The notes under the pieces: model-generated
Told to the model about the DNA's origin: nothing
What the model saw: only the letters and a program-made list of their open reading frames with translations
Databases searched by the model: none
Program-made: the position numbers and the translations under genes
Assembly (NCBI GenBank): GCA_963580455.1
Contig: OY756960.1
Coordinates: 9,114,001-9,178,000, forward strand
Length of the DNA: 64,000 nt
Origin: Euonymus europaeus
Lineage: Eukaryota; Streptophyta; Magnoliopsida; Celastrales; Celastraceae
Direction of reading: 5' to 3'
Part shown: in pieces, positions 1-13,841 of the stretch
Position numbering within the stretch: position 1 is the first letter of the stretch
How the letters are laid out: each line of letters starts with the position of its first letter

Positions 1-2282
1 TTGGTGTTTCGTCATCGAAATAATCTAGGAAACTTATACTCGTAAAATTTGACAAAGAAGAACAATAAAAAGTGTACACCGAACAACTTTCATGATCCGA
101 ATATGCTCAACTCTATCTATGGAAGAGCTTTTAACGGTTTTTGTCCATTTGTGATAGAAAGTTGGTATTTTGGCATCGAAATAATCTAGTAAGTTATACT
201 CGTAAAATTTAACATAGAAGAACAATAAAAAGTGTACACCGAGCAACTTTCATGGTCCGAAGTTGCTCAACTCTATCTATGGAGGAGATTTTAACGATTT
301 TTGTCCATTTGTCATAGAAAGTTGGTGTTTTGGCATCGAAATAACCTAGGAAGCTTATACTCGTAAAATTTGACAAAGAAGAACAATAAAAAGTGTACAC
401 CGAGCAACTTTCATGGTCCGAAGTTGCTCAACTCTATCTATGGAGGAGCTTTTAACGGTTTTTATCCATTTGTCATAGAAAGTTGTCGTTTTGGCAACGA
501 AATAATCTAGGAAGCTTATACTCGTAAAATTTAAGATAGAAGAACAATAAAAAATGTACACCGACAACTTTCATGGTCCGAAGTTGCACAACTCTATCTA
601 TGGAGGAGCTTTTAACGGTTTTTGTCCATTTGTCATAGAAAGTTGGTTTTTTGGAATCGAAATAATCTAGGAAGTTATACTCGTAAAATTTGACATAGAA
701 GAACAATAAAAAGTGTACAGCGAGCAACTTTCATTGTCCGAAGTTGCTGAACTCTGTCAATGGAGGAGCTTTTAACGGTCTTTGTCCATTTGTCATAGAT
801 ATTTGGTGTTTTGGGATCGAAATAATCTAGGAAGCTTATACTCGTAAAATTTGATAAAGAAGAACAATAAAAAGTGTACACCGAGCAACTTTCATGGTCC
901 GAAGTTGCTCAACTCTATCTATGGAGGAGCTTTTAACGGTTTTTATCCAATTGTGATAGAAAGTTGGTGTTTCGGCATGAAAATAATCTAGGAAGCATAT
1001 ACTCGTAAAATTTGACAAAGAAGAACAATAAAAAGTGTACACCGAGCAACTTTCAGGGTCCCAAGTTGCTCAACTCTATCTATGGAGGAGCTTTTAACGG
1101 TTTTTATCCAAATGTGATAGAAATTTGGTGTGTCGGCATCGAAATAATCTAGGAAGCTTATACTCGTAAAATTTGACAAAGAAGAACAATAACAAATGTA
1201 CACCGAGCAACTTTCGTGGTCCGAAGTTCCTCAACTCTATCTATGGAAGAGCTTTTAACGGTTTTTGTCCATTTGTGTTAGAAAGTTGGTATTTTGGCAT
1301 CGAAATAATCTAGTAAGTTATACTCGTAAAATTTAACATAGAAGAACAATAAAAAGTGTACGCCGAGCAACTTTCATGGTCCGAAGTTGCTCAACTCTAT
1401 CTATGCAGGAGATTTTAACGGTTTTTGTCCATTTGTCATAGAAAGTTGGTGTTTTGGCATCGAAATAACCTAGGAAGCTTATACTCGTAAAATTTGACAA
1501 GGAAGAACAATAAAAAGTGTACACCGAGCAACTTTCATGGTCCGAAGTTGATCAACTCTATTTATGGAGGAGCTTTTAACGGTTTTTATCCATTTGTCAT
1601 AGAAAGTTGTCCTTTTGGCAACGAAATAATCTAGGAAGCTTATACTCGTAAAATTTGACATAGAAGAACAATAAAAAATGTACACCGAGCAACTTTCATG
1701 GTCCGAAGTTGCTCAACTCTATCTATGGAGGAGCTTTTAACGGTTTTTGTCCATTTGTCATAGAAAGTTGGTATTTTGGCATCGAAATAATCTAGTAAGT
1801 TATACTCGTAAAATTTAACATAGAAGAACAATAAAAAGTGTACACCGAGCAACTTTCATGGTCCGAAGTTGCTCAACTCTATCTATGGAGGAGATTTTAA
1901 TGGTTTTTGTCCATTTGTTATAGAAAGTTGATGTTTTGGCATCGAAATAACCTAGGAAGCTTATAGTCGTAAAATTTGACAAAGAAGAACAATAAAAAGT
2001 GTACACCGAGCAACTTTCATGGTCCGAAGTTGATCAACTCTATCTATAGAGGAGCTTTTAACGGTTTTTATCCATTTGTCATAGAAAGTTGTCCTTTTGG
2101 CAACGAAATAATCTAGGAAGCTTATACTCGTAAAATTTGACATAGAAGAACAATAAAAAATGTACACCGAGCAACTTTCATGGTCCGAAGTTGCTCAACT
2201 CTATCTATGGAAGAGCTTTTAACGGTTTTTGTCCATTTGTGATAGAAAGTTCGTGTTTCGGCATCGATATAATCTAGAAAAC
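1..2282 (+). repeat. Shuffled satellite block upstream of the 27-28-monomer repeat
   Basis: These monomers use the same variants as the block that follows, but in a different order. For example, the unit near 1,333 resembles the one near 8,884, and the unit near 988 resembles the one near 4,211. A short 4-monomer duplication of 643 bp links 1,640-2,282 to 2,283-2,925 with several differences. I read this as an older or more rearranged portion of the same family. No other feature is seen in it. Confidence 0.7.
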
Positions 2283-5200
2283 TTATACTCGTAAAATTTG
2301 ACAAAGAAGAACAATAAAAAATGTACACCGAGCAACTTTCATGGTCCGAAGTAGCTCAACTCTATCTATGGAAGAGCTTTTAACGGTTTTTGTCCATTTG
2401 TGATAGAAAGTTGGTATTTTGGCATCGAAATAATCTAGTAAGTTATACTCGTAAAATTTAACATAGAAGAACAATAAAAAGTGTACACCGAGCAACTTTC
2501 ACGGTCCGAAGTTGCTCAACTCTATCTATGGAGGAGATTTTAATGGTTTTTGTCCATTTGTCATAGAAAGTTGGTGTTTTGGCATCGAAATAACCTAGGA
2601 AGCTTATAGTCGTAAAATTTGACAAAGAAGAACAATAAAAAGTGTACACCGAGCAACTTTCATTGTCCGAAGTTGATCAACTCTATCTATGGAGGAGCTT
2701 TTAACGGTTTTTATCCATTTGTCATAGAAAGTTGTCCTTTTGGCAACGAAATAATCTAGGAAGCTTATACTCGTAAAATTTGACATAGAAGAACAATAAA
2801 AAATGTACACCGAGCAACTTTCATGGTCCGAAGTTGCTCAACTCTATCTATGGAGGAGCTTTTAACGGTTTTTGTCCATTTGTCATAGAAAGTTGGTTTT
2901 TTGGAATCGAAATAATCTAGGAAGTTATACTCGTAAAATTTGACATAGAAGAACAATAAAAACTGTACAGCGAGCAGCTTTCATTGTCCGAAGTTGCTGA
3001 ACTCTATCTATGGAGGAGCTTTTAACGGTCTTTGTCCATTTTTCATAGATATGTGGTGTTTTGGGATAGAAATAATCTAGGAAGCTTATACTTGTAAAAT
3101 TTGACAAAGAAGAACAATAAAAAGTGTACACCGAGCAACTTTCATGGTCCGAAGTTGCTCAACTCTATCTATGGAGGAGCTTTTAATGGTTTTTATCCAA
3201 TTGTGATAGAAAGTTGGTGTTTCGGCATCAAAATAATCTAGGAAGCTTATACTCGTAAAATTTGACATAGAAGAACAATAAAAAATGTACACCGAGCAAC
3301 TTTCATGGTCCGAAGTTGCTCAACTCTATCTATAGAGGAGCTTTTAACGGTTTTTGTCCATTTGCCAAAGAAAGTTGGTTTCTTAGAATCGAAATAATCT
3401 AGGAAGTTATACTCGTAAAATTTGACATAGAAGAACAATAAAAAGTGTACAGCGAGCAACTTTCATTTTCCGAAGTTGCTGAACTCTATCTATGGAGGAG
3501 CTTTTAACGATCTTTGTCCATTTGTCATAGATATGTGGTGTTTTGGGATCGAAATAATCTAGGAAGCTTATACTCGTAAAATTTGACAAAGAAGAACAAT
3601 AAAAAGTGTACGCCGAGCAACTTTCATGGTCCGAAGTTGCTCAACTCTATCTATGCAAGAGATTTTAACGGTTTTTATCCATTTGTCATAGAAAGTTGTG
3701 TTTTGGCATCGAAATAACCTAGGAACCTTATACTCGTAAAATTTGACAAGGAAGAACAATAAAAAGTGTACACCGAGCAACTTTCATGGTCCGAAGTTGA
3801 TCAACTCTATCTATGGAGGAGCTTTTAACGGTTTTTATCCATTTGTCATAGAAAGTTGTCGTTTTGGCAACGAAATAATCTAGGAAGCTTATACTCGTAA
3901 AATTTGACATAGAAGAACAATAAAAAATGTACACCGAGCAACTTTCATGGTCCGAAGTTGCTCAACTCTATCTATGGAGGAGCTTTTAACGGTTTTTGTC
4001 CATTTGTCATAGAAAGTTGGTGTGTCGGCATCGAAATAATCTAGGAAGCTTATACTCGTAAAATTTGACAAAGAAGAACAATAAAAAGTGTACACCGAGC
4101 AACTTTCATGGTCCAAAGTTGATCAACTCTATCTATGGAGGAGCTTTTAACGGTTTTTATCCATTTGTCATAGAAAGTTGTCGTTTTGGCAACGAAATAA
4201 TCTAGGAAGCTTATACTCGTAAAATTTGACAAAGAAGAACAATAAAAAGTGTACACCGAGCAACTTTCATGGTCCCAAGTTGCTCAACTCTATCTATGGA
4301 GGAGCTTTTAACGGTTTTTATCCAATTGTGATAGAAAGTTGGTGTGTCGGCATCGAAATAATCTAGGAAGCTTATACTCGTAAAATTTGACAAAGAAGAA
4401 CAATAAAAAATGTACACCGAGCAACTTTCATGGTCCGAAGTTCCTCAACTCTATCTATGGAAGAGCTTTTAACGGTTTTTGTCCATTTGTGTTAGAAAGT
4501 TGGTATTTTGGCATCGAAATAATCTAGTAAGTTATACTCGTAAAATTTAACATAGAAGAACAATAAAAAGTGTACGCCGAGCAACTTTCATGGTCCGAAG
4601 TTGCTCAACTCTATCTATGCAGGAAATTTTAACGGTTTTTGTCCATTTGTCATAGAAAGTTGGTGTTTTGGCATCGAAATAACCTAGGAAGCTTATACTC
4701 GTAAAATTTGACAAAGAAGAACATTAAAAAGTGTACACCGAGCAACTTTCATGGTCCGAAGTTGATCAACTCTATCTATGGAGGAGCTTTTAACGGTTTT
4801 TATCCATTTGTCATAGAAAGTTGTCGTTTTGGCAACGAAATAATCTAGGAAGCTTATACTCGTAAAATTTGACATAGAAGAACAATAAAAAATGTACACC
4901 GAGCAACTTTCATGGTCCGAAGTTGCTCAACTCTATCTATGGAGGAGCTTTTAACGGTTTTTGTCCATTTGTCATAGAAAGTTGGTTTTTTGGAATCGAA
5001 ATAATCTAGGAAGTTATACTCGTAAAATTTGACATAGAAGAACAATAAAAAGTGTACAGCGAGCAACTTTCATTGTCCGAAGTTGCTGAACTCTATCTAT
5101 GGAGGAGCTTTTAACGGTCTTTGTCCATTTGTCATAGATATGTGGTGTTTTGGGATCGAAATAATCTAGGAAGCTTATACTCGTAAAATTTGACAAAGAA

Positions 5201-6779
5201 GAACAATAAAAAGTGTACACCGAACAACTTTCGTGGTCCGAAGTTGCTCAACTCTATCTATGGAGGAGCTTTTAACGGTTTTTGTCCATTTGGGATAGAA
5301 AGTTGGAATTTGGCATCGAAATAATCTAGGAAGTTATACTCGTAAAATTTGACAAAGAAGAACAATAAAAAGTGTACACCGAGCAACTTTCATGGTCCGA
5401 AGTTGCTCAACTCTATCTATGGAGGATCTTTTAGCCGTTTTTGTCCATTTGGCATAGAAAGTTGGTATTTTGGCATCGAAATAATCTAGGAAGTTATACT
5501 CGTAAAATTTGACATAAAAGAACAATAAAATGTGTACACCGAGCAAATTTGATGGTCCGAAGTTGCTCAACTCTATCTATGGTGGAGCTTTTAACGGTTT
5601 TTGTCCATTTGTCGTAGAAAGGTAGTTTTTTGGCATCGAAATAATCTGGGAAGCTTATACTCGTAAAATTTGACATAGAAGAAGAATAAAAAGTGTACAC
5701 CGAGCAACTTTGATGGTCCGAAGTTGCTCAACTCTATCAATGGAGGAGCTCTTAACGGTTTTTGTCCATTTGTCATAGATATGTTGTGTTTTGGCATCGA
5801 AATAATCTAGGAAGCTTATACTCGTAAAATTTGACAAAGAAGAACAATAAAAAATGTGCACCGAGCAACTTTCATGGTCCGAAGTTGCTCAACTCTATAT
5901 ATGGAGAAGCGTTTAACAGTTTTTGTCCATTTGTCTTAGAAAGTTGGTGTTTTGGAATCGAAATAATCTAGGAAGTTATTCACGTAAAATTTGACATAGA
6001 AGAACAATAAAAAGTGTACACCGAGCAACTTTCATGGTCCGAAGTTGCTCAACTCTATCTATGGAGGAGCTTTTAACGGTTTTTGTCCATTTGTCATAGA
6101 TATGTGGTGTTTTGGCATCGAAATAACCTAGGAAGCTTATACTCGTAAAATTTGACAAAGAAGAACAATAAAAAATGTACACCGAGCAACTTTCATGATC
6201 CGAAGTTGCTCAACTCTATCTATGGAGGAGCTTTTAACGGTTTTTGTCCATTTTTCATAGAAAATTGGTGTTTTGGAATCGAAATAATCTAGGAAGCTTA
6301 TACTCATAAAATTTGACAAAGAAGAACAATAAAAAATGTACATCGAGCAACTTTCATGGTTCGAAGTTGCTCAACTCTATCTATGGAGGAGCTTTTAACG
6401 GTTTTTGTCCATTTGTCATAGAAAGTTGGTTTTTTGGAATCGAAATAATCTAGGAAGTTATACTCGTAAAATTTGACATAGAAGAACGATAAAAAGTGTA
6501 CACCGAGGAACTTTAATGGTCCGAAGTTGCTCAACTCTATCTATAGAGGAGCTTTTAACGGTCTTTGTCCATTTGTCATAGATATGTGGTGTTTTGGCAT
6601 CGAAATAATCTAGGAAGCTTATGCTCGTAAAATTTGACAAAGAAGAACAATAAAAAGTGTACACCGAGCAACTTTCATGGTTCGAAGTTGATCAACTCTA
6701 TCTATGGAGAAGCTTTTAACGGTTTTTATCCATTTGTGATAGAAAGTTCGTGTTTCGGCATCGATATAATCTAGAAAAC
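2283..6779 (+). repeat. Higher-order repeat, 28-monomer unit, copy 1 (4,497 bp)
   Basis: Monomers from 2,283 recur in the same order at 6,780, an offset of 4,497 bp (28 units). Private variants recur at matching places, such as GAAGTAGCTCAAC near 2,347 and again near 6,844. Boundaries are set by monomer phase and are arbitrary within one unit. This copy holds one monomer, near 3,086, that copy 2 lacks. Confidence 0.85.
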
Positions 6780-9700
6780 TTATACTCGTAAAATTTGACA
6801 AAGAAGAACAATAAAAAATGTACACCGAGCAACTTTCATGGTCCGAAGTAGCTCAACTCTATCTATGGAAGAGCTTTTAACGGTTTTTGTCCATTTGTGA
6901 TAGAAAGTTGGTATTTTGGCATCGAAATAATCTAGTAAGTTATACTCGTAAAATTTAACATAGAAGAACAATAAAAAGTGTACACCGAGCAACTTTCATG
7001 GTCCGAAGTTGCTCAACTCTATCTATGGAGGAGATTTTAATGGTTTTTGTCCATTTGTCATAGAAAGTTGGTGTTTTGGCATCGAAATAACCTAGGAAGC
7101 TTATAGTCGTAAAATTTGACAAAGAAGAACAATAAAAAGTGTACACCGAGCAACTTTCATGGTCCGAAGTTGATCAACTCTATCTATAGAGGAGCTTTTA
7201 ACGGTTTTTATCCATTTGTCATAGAAAGTTGTCCTTTTGGCAACGAAATAATCTAGGAAGCTTATACTCGTAAAATTTGACATAGAAGAACAATAAAAAA
7301 TGTACACCGAGCAACTTTCATGGTCCGAAGTTGCTCAACTCTATCTATGGAGGAGCTTTTAACGGTTTTTGTCCATTTGTCATAGAAAGTTGGTTTTTTG
7401 GAATCGAAATAATCTAGGAAGTTATACTCGTAAAATTTGACATAGAAGAACAATAAAAAGTGTACAGCGAGCAACTTTCATTGTCCGAAGTTGCTGAACT
7501 CTATCTATGGAGGAGCTTTTAACGGTCTTTGTCCATTTGTCATAGATATGTGGTGTTTTGGGATCGAAATAATCTAGGAAGCTTATACTCGTAAAATTTG
7601 ACAAAGAAGAACAATAAAAAGTGTACACCGAGCAACTTTCATGGTCCGAAGTTGCTCAACTCTATCTATGGAGGAGCTTTTAACGGTTTTTGTCCATTTG
7701 CCAAAGAAAGTTGGTTTCTTAGAATCGAAATAATCTAGGAAGTTGTACTCGTAAAATTTGACATAGAAGAACAATAAAAAGTGTACAGCGAGCAACTTTC
7801 ATTTTCCGAAGTTGCTGAACTCTATCTATGGAGGAGCTTTTAACGATCTTTGTCCATTTGTCATAGATATGTGGTGTTTTGGGATCGAAATAATCTAGGA
7901 AGCTTATACTCGTAAAATTTGACAAAGAAGAACAATAAAAAGTGTACGCCGAGCAACTTTCATGGTCCGAAGTTGCTCAACTCTATCTATGCAGGAGATT
8001 TTAACGGTTTTTGTCCATTTGTCATAGAAAGTTGGTGTTTTGGCATCGAAATAACCTAGGAACCTTATACTCGTAAAATTTGACAAGGAAGAACAATAAA
8101 AAGTGTACACCGAGCAACTTTCATGGTCCGAAGTTGATCAACTCTATCTATGGAGGAGCTTTTAACGGTTTTTATCCATTTGTCATAGAAAGTTGTCGTT
8201 TTGGCAACGAAATAATCTAGGAAGCTTATACTCGTAAAATTTGACATAGAAGAACAATAAAAAATGTACACCGAGCAACTTTCATGGTCTGAAGTTGCTC
8301 AACTCTATCTATGGAGGAGCTTTTAGCGGTTTTTGTCCATTTGTCATAGAAAGTTGGTGTGTCGGCATCGAAATAATCTAGGAAGCTTATACTCGTAAAA
8401 TTTGACAAAGAAGAACAATAAAAAGTGTACACCGAGCAACTTTCATGGTCCGAAGTTGATCAACTCTATCTATGGAGGAGCTTTTAACGGTTTTTATCCA
8501 TTTGTCATAGAAAGTTGTCGTTTTGGCAACGAAATAATCTAGGAAGCTTATACTCGTAAAATTTGACAAAGAAGAACAATAAAAAGTGTACACCGAGCAA
8601 CTTTCATGGTCCCAAGTTGCTCAACTCTATCTATGGAGGAGCTTTTAACGGTTTTTATCCAATTGTGATAGAAAGTTGGTGTGTCGGCATCGAAATAATC
8701 TAGGAAGCTTATACTCGTAAAATTTGACAAAGAAGAACAATAAAAAATGTACACCGAGCAACTTTCATGGTCCGAAGTTCCTCAACTCTATCTATGGAAG
8801 AGCTTTTAACGGTTTTTGTCCATTTGTGTTAGAAAGTTGGTATTTTGGCATCGAAATAATCTAGTAAGTTATACTCGTAAAATTTAACATAGAAGAACAA
8901 TAAAAAGTGTACGCCGAACAACTTTCATGGTCCGAAGTTGCTCAACTCTATCTATGCAGGAAATTTTAACGGTTTTTGTCCATTTGTCATAGAAAGTTGG
9001 TGTTTTGGCATCGAAATAACCTAGGAAGCTTATACTCGTAAAATTTGACAAAGAAGAACAATAAAAAGTGTACACCGAGCAACTTTCATGGTCCGAAGTT
9101 GATCAACTCTATCTATGGAGGAGCTTTTAACGGTTTTTATCCATTTGTCATAGAAAGTTGTCGTTTTGGCAACGAAATAATCTAGGAAGCTTATACTCGT
9201 AAAATTTGACATAGAAGAACAATAAAAAATGTACACCGAGCAACTTTCATGGTCCGAAGTTGCTCAACTCTATCTATGGAGGAGCTTTTAACGGTTTTTG
9301 TCCATTTGTCATAGAAAGTTGGTTTTTTGGAATCGAAATAATCTAGGAAGTTATACTCGTAAAATTTGACATAGAAGAACAATAAAAAGTGTACAGCGAG
9401 CAACTTTCATTGTCCGAAGTTGCTGAACTCTATCTATGGAGGTGCTTTTAACGGTCTTTGTCCATTTGTCATAGATATGTGGTGTTTTGGGATCGAAATA
9501 ATCTAGGAAGCTTATACTCGTAAAATTTGACAAAGAAGAACAATAAAAAGTGTACACCGAACAACTTTCGTGGTCCGAAGTTGCTCAACTCTATCTATGG
9601 AGGAGCTTTTAGCCGTTTTTGTCCATTTGGCATAGAAAGTTGGTATTTTGGCATCGAAATAATCTAGGAAGTTATACTCGTAAAATTTGACAAAGAAGAA

Positions 9701-11117
9701 CAATAAAAAGTGTACACCGAGCAACTTTCATGGTCCGAAGTTGCTCAACTCTATCTGTGGAGGATCTTTTAGCCGTTTTTGTCCATTTGGCATAGAAAGT
9801 TGGTATTTTGGCATCGAAATAATCTAGGAACTTATACTCGTAAAATTTGACATAAAAGAACAATAAAATGTGTACACCGAGCAACTTTGATGGTCCGAAG
9901 TTGCTCAACTCTATCTATGGTGGAGCTTTTAACGGTTTTTGTCCATTTGTCGTAGAAAGGTAGTTTTTTGGCATCGAAATAATCTGGGAAGCTTATACTC
10001 GTAAAATTTGACATAGAAGAAGAATAAAAAGTGTACACCGAGCAACTTTGATGGTCCGAAGTTGCTCAACTCTATCAATGGAGGAGCTCTTAACGGTTTT
10101 TGTCCATTTGTCATAGATATGTTGTGTTTTGGCATCGAAATAATCTAGGAAGCTTATACTCGTAAAATTTGACAAAGAAGAACAATAAAAAATGTGCACC
10201 GAGCAACTTTCACGGTCCGAAGTTGCTCAACTCTATCTATGGAGAAGCTTTTAACAGTTTTTGTCCATTTGTCTTAGAAAGTTGGTGTTTTGGAATCGAA
10301 ATAATCTAGGAAGTTATTCACGTAAAATTTGACATAGAAGAACAATAAAAAGTGTACACCGAGCAACTTTCATGTTCCGAAGTTGCTCAACTCTATCTAT
10401 GGAGGAGCTTTTAACGGTTTTTGTCCATTTGTCATAGATATGTGGTGTTTTGGCATCGAAATAACCTAGGAAGCTTATACTCGTAAAATTTGACAAAGAA
10501 GAACAATAAAAAATGTACACCGAGCAACTTTCATGATCCGAAGTTGCTCAACTCTATCTATGGAGGAGCTTTTAACGGTTTTTGTCCATTTGTCATAGAA
10601 AATTGGTGTTTTGGAATCGAAATAATCTAGGAAGCTTATACTCATAAAATTTGACAAAGAAGAACAATAAAAAATGTACACCGAGCAACTTTCATGGTTC
10701 GAAGTTGCTCAACTCTATCTATGGAAGAGCTTTTAACGGTTTTTGTCCATTTGTCATAGAAAGTTGGTTTTTTGGAATCGAAATAATCTAGGAAGTTATA
10801 CTCGTAAAATTTGACATAGAAGAACGATAAAAAGTGTACACCGAGGAACTTTAATGGTCCGAAGTTGCTCAACACTATCTATAGAGGAGTTTTTAACGGT
10901 CTTTGTCCATTTGTCATAGATATGTGGTGTTTTGGCATCGAAATAATCTAGGAAGCTTATGCTCGTAAAATTTGACAAAGAAGAACAATAAAAAGTGTAC
11001 ACCGAGCAACTTTCATGGTTCGAAGTTGATCAACTCTATCTATGGAGAAGCTTTTAACGGTTTTTATCCATTTGTGATAGAAAGTTCGTGTTTCGGCATC
11101 GATATAATCTAGAAAAC
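6780..11117 (+). repeat. Higher-order repeat, 27-monomer unit, copy 2 (4,338 bp)
   Basis: Monomers recur in copy 3 at an offset of 4,338 bp (6,780 to 11,118; 6,955 to 11,293; 7,422 to 11,760). The offset to copy 1 drops from 4,497 to about 4,336 between 7,422 and 7,583, which is the loss of a single monomer. Between about 5,334-7,422 and 9,672-11,760 the two stretches differ by only scattered substitutions. Confidence 0.85.
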
Positions 11118-12400
11118 TTATACTCGTAAAATTTGACAAAGAAGAACAATAAAAAATGTACACCGAGCAACTTTCATGGTCCGAAGTTGCTCAACTCTAT
11201 CTATGGAAGAGCTTTTAACGGTTTTTGTCCATTTGTGATAGAAAGTTGGTATTTTGGCATCGAAATAATCTAGTAAGTTATACTCGTAAAATTTAACATA
11301 GAAGAACAATAAAAAGTGTACACCGAGCAACTTTCATGGTCCGAAGTTGCTCAACTCTATCTATGGAGGAGATTTTAATGGTTTTTGTCCATTTGTCATA
11401 GAAAGTTGGTGTTTTGGCATCGAAATAACCTAGGAAGCTTATAGTCGTAAAATTTGACAAAGAAGAACAATAAAAAGTGTACACCGAGCAACTTTCATGG
11501 TCCGAAGTTGATCAACTCTATCTATAGAGGAGCTTTTAACGGTTTTTATCCATTTGTCATAGAAAGTTGTCCTTTTGGCAACGAAATAATCTAGGAAGCT
11601 TATACTCATAAAATTTGACATAGAAGAACAATAAAAAATGTACACCGAGCAACTTTCATGGTCCGAAGTTGCTCAACTCTATCTATGGAGGAGCTTTTAA
11701 CGGTTTTTGTCCATTTGTCATAGAAAGTTGGTTTTTTGGAATCGAAATAATCTAGGAAGTTATACTCGTAAAATTTGACATAGAAGAACAATAAAAACTG
11801 TACAGCGAGCAGCTTTCATTGTCCGAAGTTGCTGAACTCTATCTATGGAGGAGCTTTTAACGGTCTTTGTCCATTTGTCATAGATATGTGGTGTTTTGGG
11901 ATCGAAATAATCTAGGAAGCTTATACTTGTAAAATTTGACAAAGAAGAACAATAAAAAGTGTACACCGAGCAACTTTCATGGTCCGAAGTTGCTCAACTC
12001 TATCTATGGAGGAGCTTTTAATGGTTTTTATCCAATTGTGATAGAAAGTTGGTGTTTCGGCATCAAAATAATCTAGGAAGCTTATACTCGTAAAATTTGA
12101 CATAGAAGAACAATAAAAAATGTACACCGAGCAACTTTCATGGTCCGAAGTTGCTCAACTCTATCTATGGAGGAGCTTTTAACGGTTTTTGTCCATTTGC
12201 CATAGAAAGTTGGTTTTTTAGAATCGAAATAATCTAGGAAGTTATACTCGTAAAATTTGACATAGAAGAACAATAAAAAGTGTACAGCGAGCAACTTTCA
12301 TTTTCCGAAGTTGCTGAACTCTATCTATGGAGGAGCTTTTAACGATCTTTGTCCATTTGTCATAGATATGTGGTGTTTTGGGATCGAAATAATCTAGGAA
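11118..12400 (+). repeat. Higher-order repeat, partial copy 3
   Basis: This matches copy 1 at an offset of 8,835 bp (2,925 to 11,760; 3,086 to 11,921; 3,247 to 12,082). It therefore keeps the monomer that copy 2 lost. The match fades after about 12,400, where a different set of monomers starts. Confidence 0.8.
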
Positions 12401-12715
12401 GCTTATACTCGTAAAATTTGACAAAGAAGAACAATGAAAAGTGTACACCGAGCAACTTTCATGGTCCGAAGTTGCTCAACTCTATCTATGGAGGAGCTTT
12501 TAACGGTTTTTATCCAATTGTGATAGAAAGTTGGTGTTTCGGCATCAAAATAATCTAGGAAGCATATACTCGTAAAATTTGACAAAGAAGAACAATAAAA
12601 AGTGTACACCGAGGAACTTTCATGGTCCGAAGTTGCTCAACTCTATCTATGGAGGAGCTTTTAACGGTTTTTGTCCATTTGTCATAGAAAGTTGGTGTTT
12701 TGGAATCGAAATAAT

Positions 12716-13841
12716 CTAGGAAGCATATACTCGTAAAATTTTACAAAGAAGAACAATAAAAAGTGTACACCGAGCAACTTTCATGGTCCGAAGTTGTTCA
12801 ACTCTATCTATGTAGGAGCTTTTAACGGTTTTTATCCAATTGTGATAGAAAGTTGGTGTTTCGGCATCGAAATAATCTAGGAAGCTTATACTCGTAAAAT
12901 TTGACAAAGAAGAACAATAAAAAATGTACACCAAGCAACTTTCATGGTCCGAAGTTGCTCAACTCTATCAATGGAGGAGATTTTAACGGTTTTTGTCCAT
13001 TTGTCATAGAAAGTTGGTGTTTTGGAATCGAAATAATCTAGGAAGCTTATACTCGTAAAATTTGACAAAGAAGAACAATAAAAATTGTACACCGAGCAAC
13101 TTTCATGGTCCGAAGTTGCTCAACTCTGTCTATGGAGGAGCTTTTAACGGTTTTTATCCAATTGTGATAGAAAGTTGGTGTTTCGGCAGCAAAATAATCT
13201 AGGAAGCATATACTCGTAAAATTTGACAAAGAAGAACAATAAAAAGTGTACACCGAGCAACTTTCATTGTCCGAAGTTGCTCAACTCTATCTATGGAGGA
13301 GCTTTTAACGATTTTTGTCCATTTGTCATAGAAATTTGTCGTATTGGCAACGAAATAATCTAGGAATCTTGTACTCATAAAATTTGACAAAGAAGAACTA
13401 TAAAAAATGTACACCGAGCAACTTTCAAGGTCCGAAGTTGCTCAACTCTATCTATGGAGGAGCTTTTAACGGTTTTTGTCCATTTGTCATAGAAAGTTGG
13501 TGTTTTGGAATCGAATAAATCTAGGAAGTTTTACTCGTAAAATTTGACATAGAAGAACAATAAAAAGTGTACACCGAGAAACTTTCATGGTCCGAAGTTG
13601 CTCAACTCTATCTATGGAGGAGCTTTTAACGGTTTTTGTCCATTTGTCATAGAAATTTGTCGTATTGGCAACGAAATAATCTAGGAATCTTATACTCGTA
13701 AAATTTGACAAAGAAGAACAATAAAAACTGTACACCGAGCAACTTTCATGGTCCGAAGTTGCTCAACTCTATCAATGGAAGAGCTTTTAACGATTTTTGT
13801 CCATTTGTCATAGAAATTTGTCGTATTGGCAACGAAATAAT
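12716..13841 (+). repeat. 7-monomer higher-order repeat, copy 1 (1,126 bp)
   Basis: Monomers near 12,716, 12,886, 13,047, 13,199 and 13,487 recur 1,126 bp later at 13,842, 14,012, 14,173, 14,325 and 14,613. Units with TTTGTCGTATTGGCAACG occur only in this part of the window. Copy boundaries are phased by monomer, not by a visible breakpoint. Confidence 0.85.

Noticed and set aside
1120..1150. CENP-B box-like motif in the TTTCGGCATCG region
   Set aside because: The required spacing of the A and the CGGG core is not met, so the resemblance stops at TTCG.
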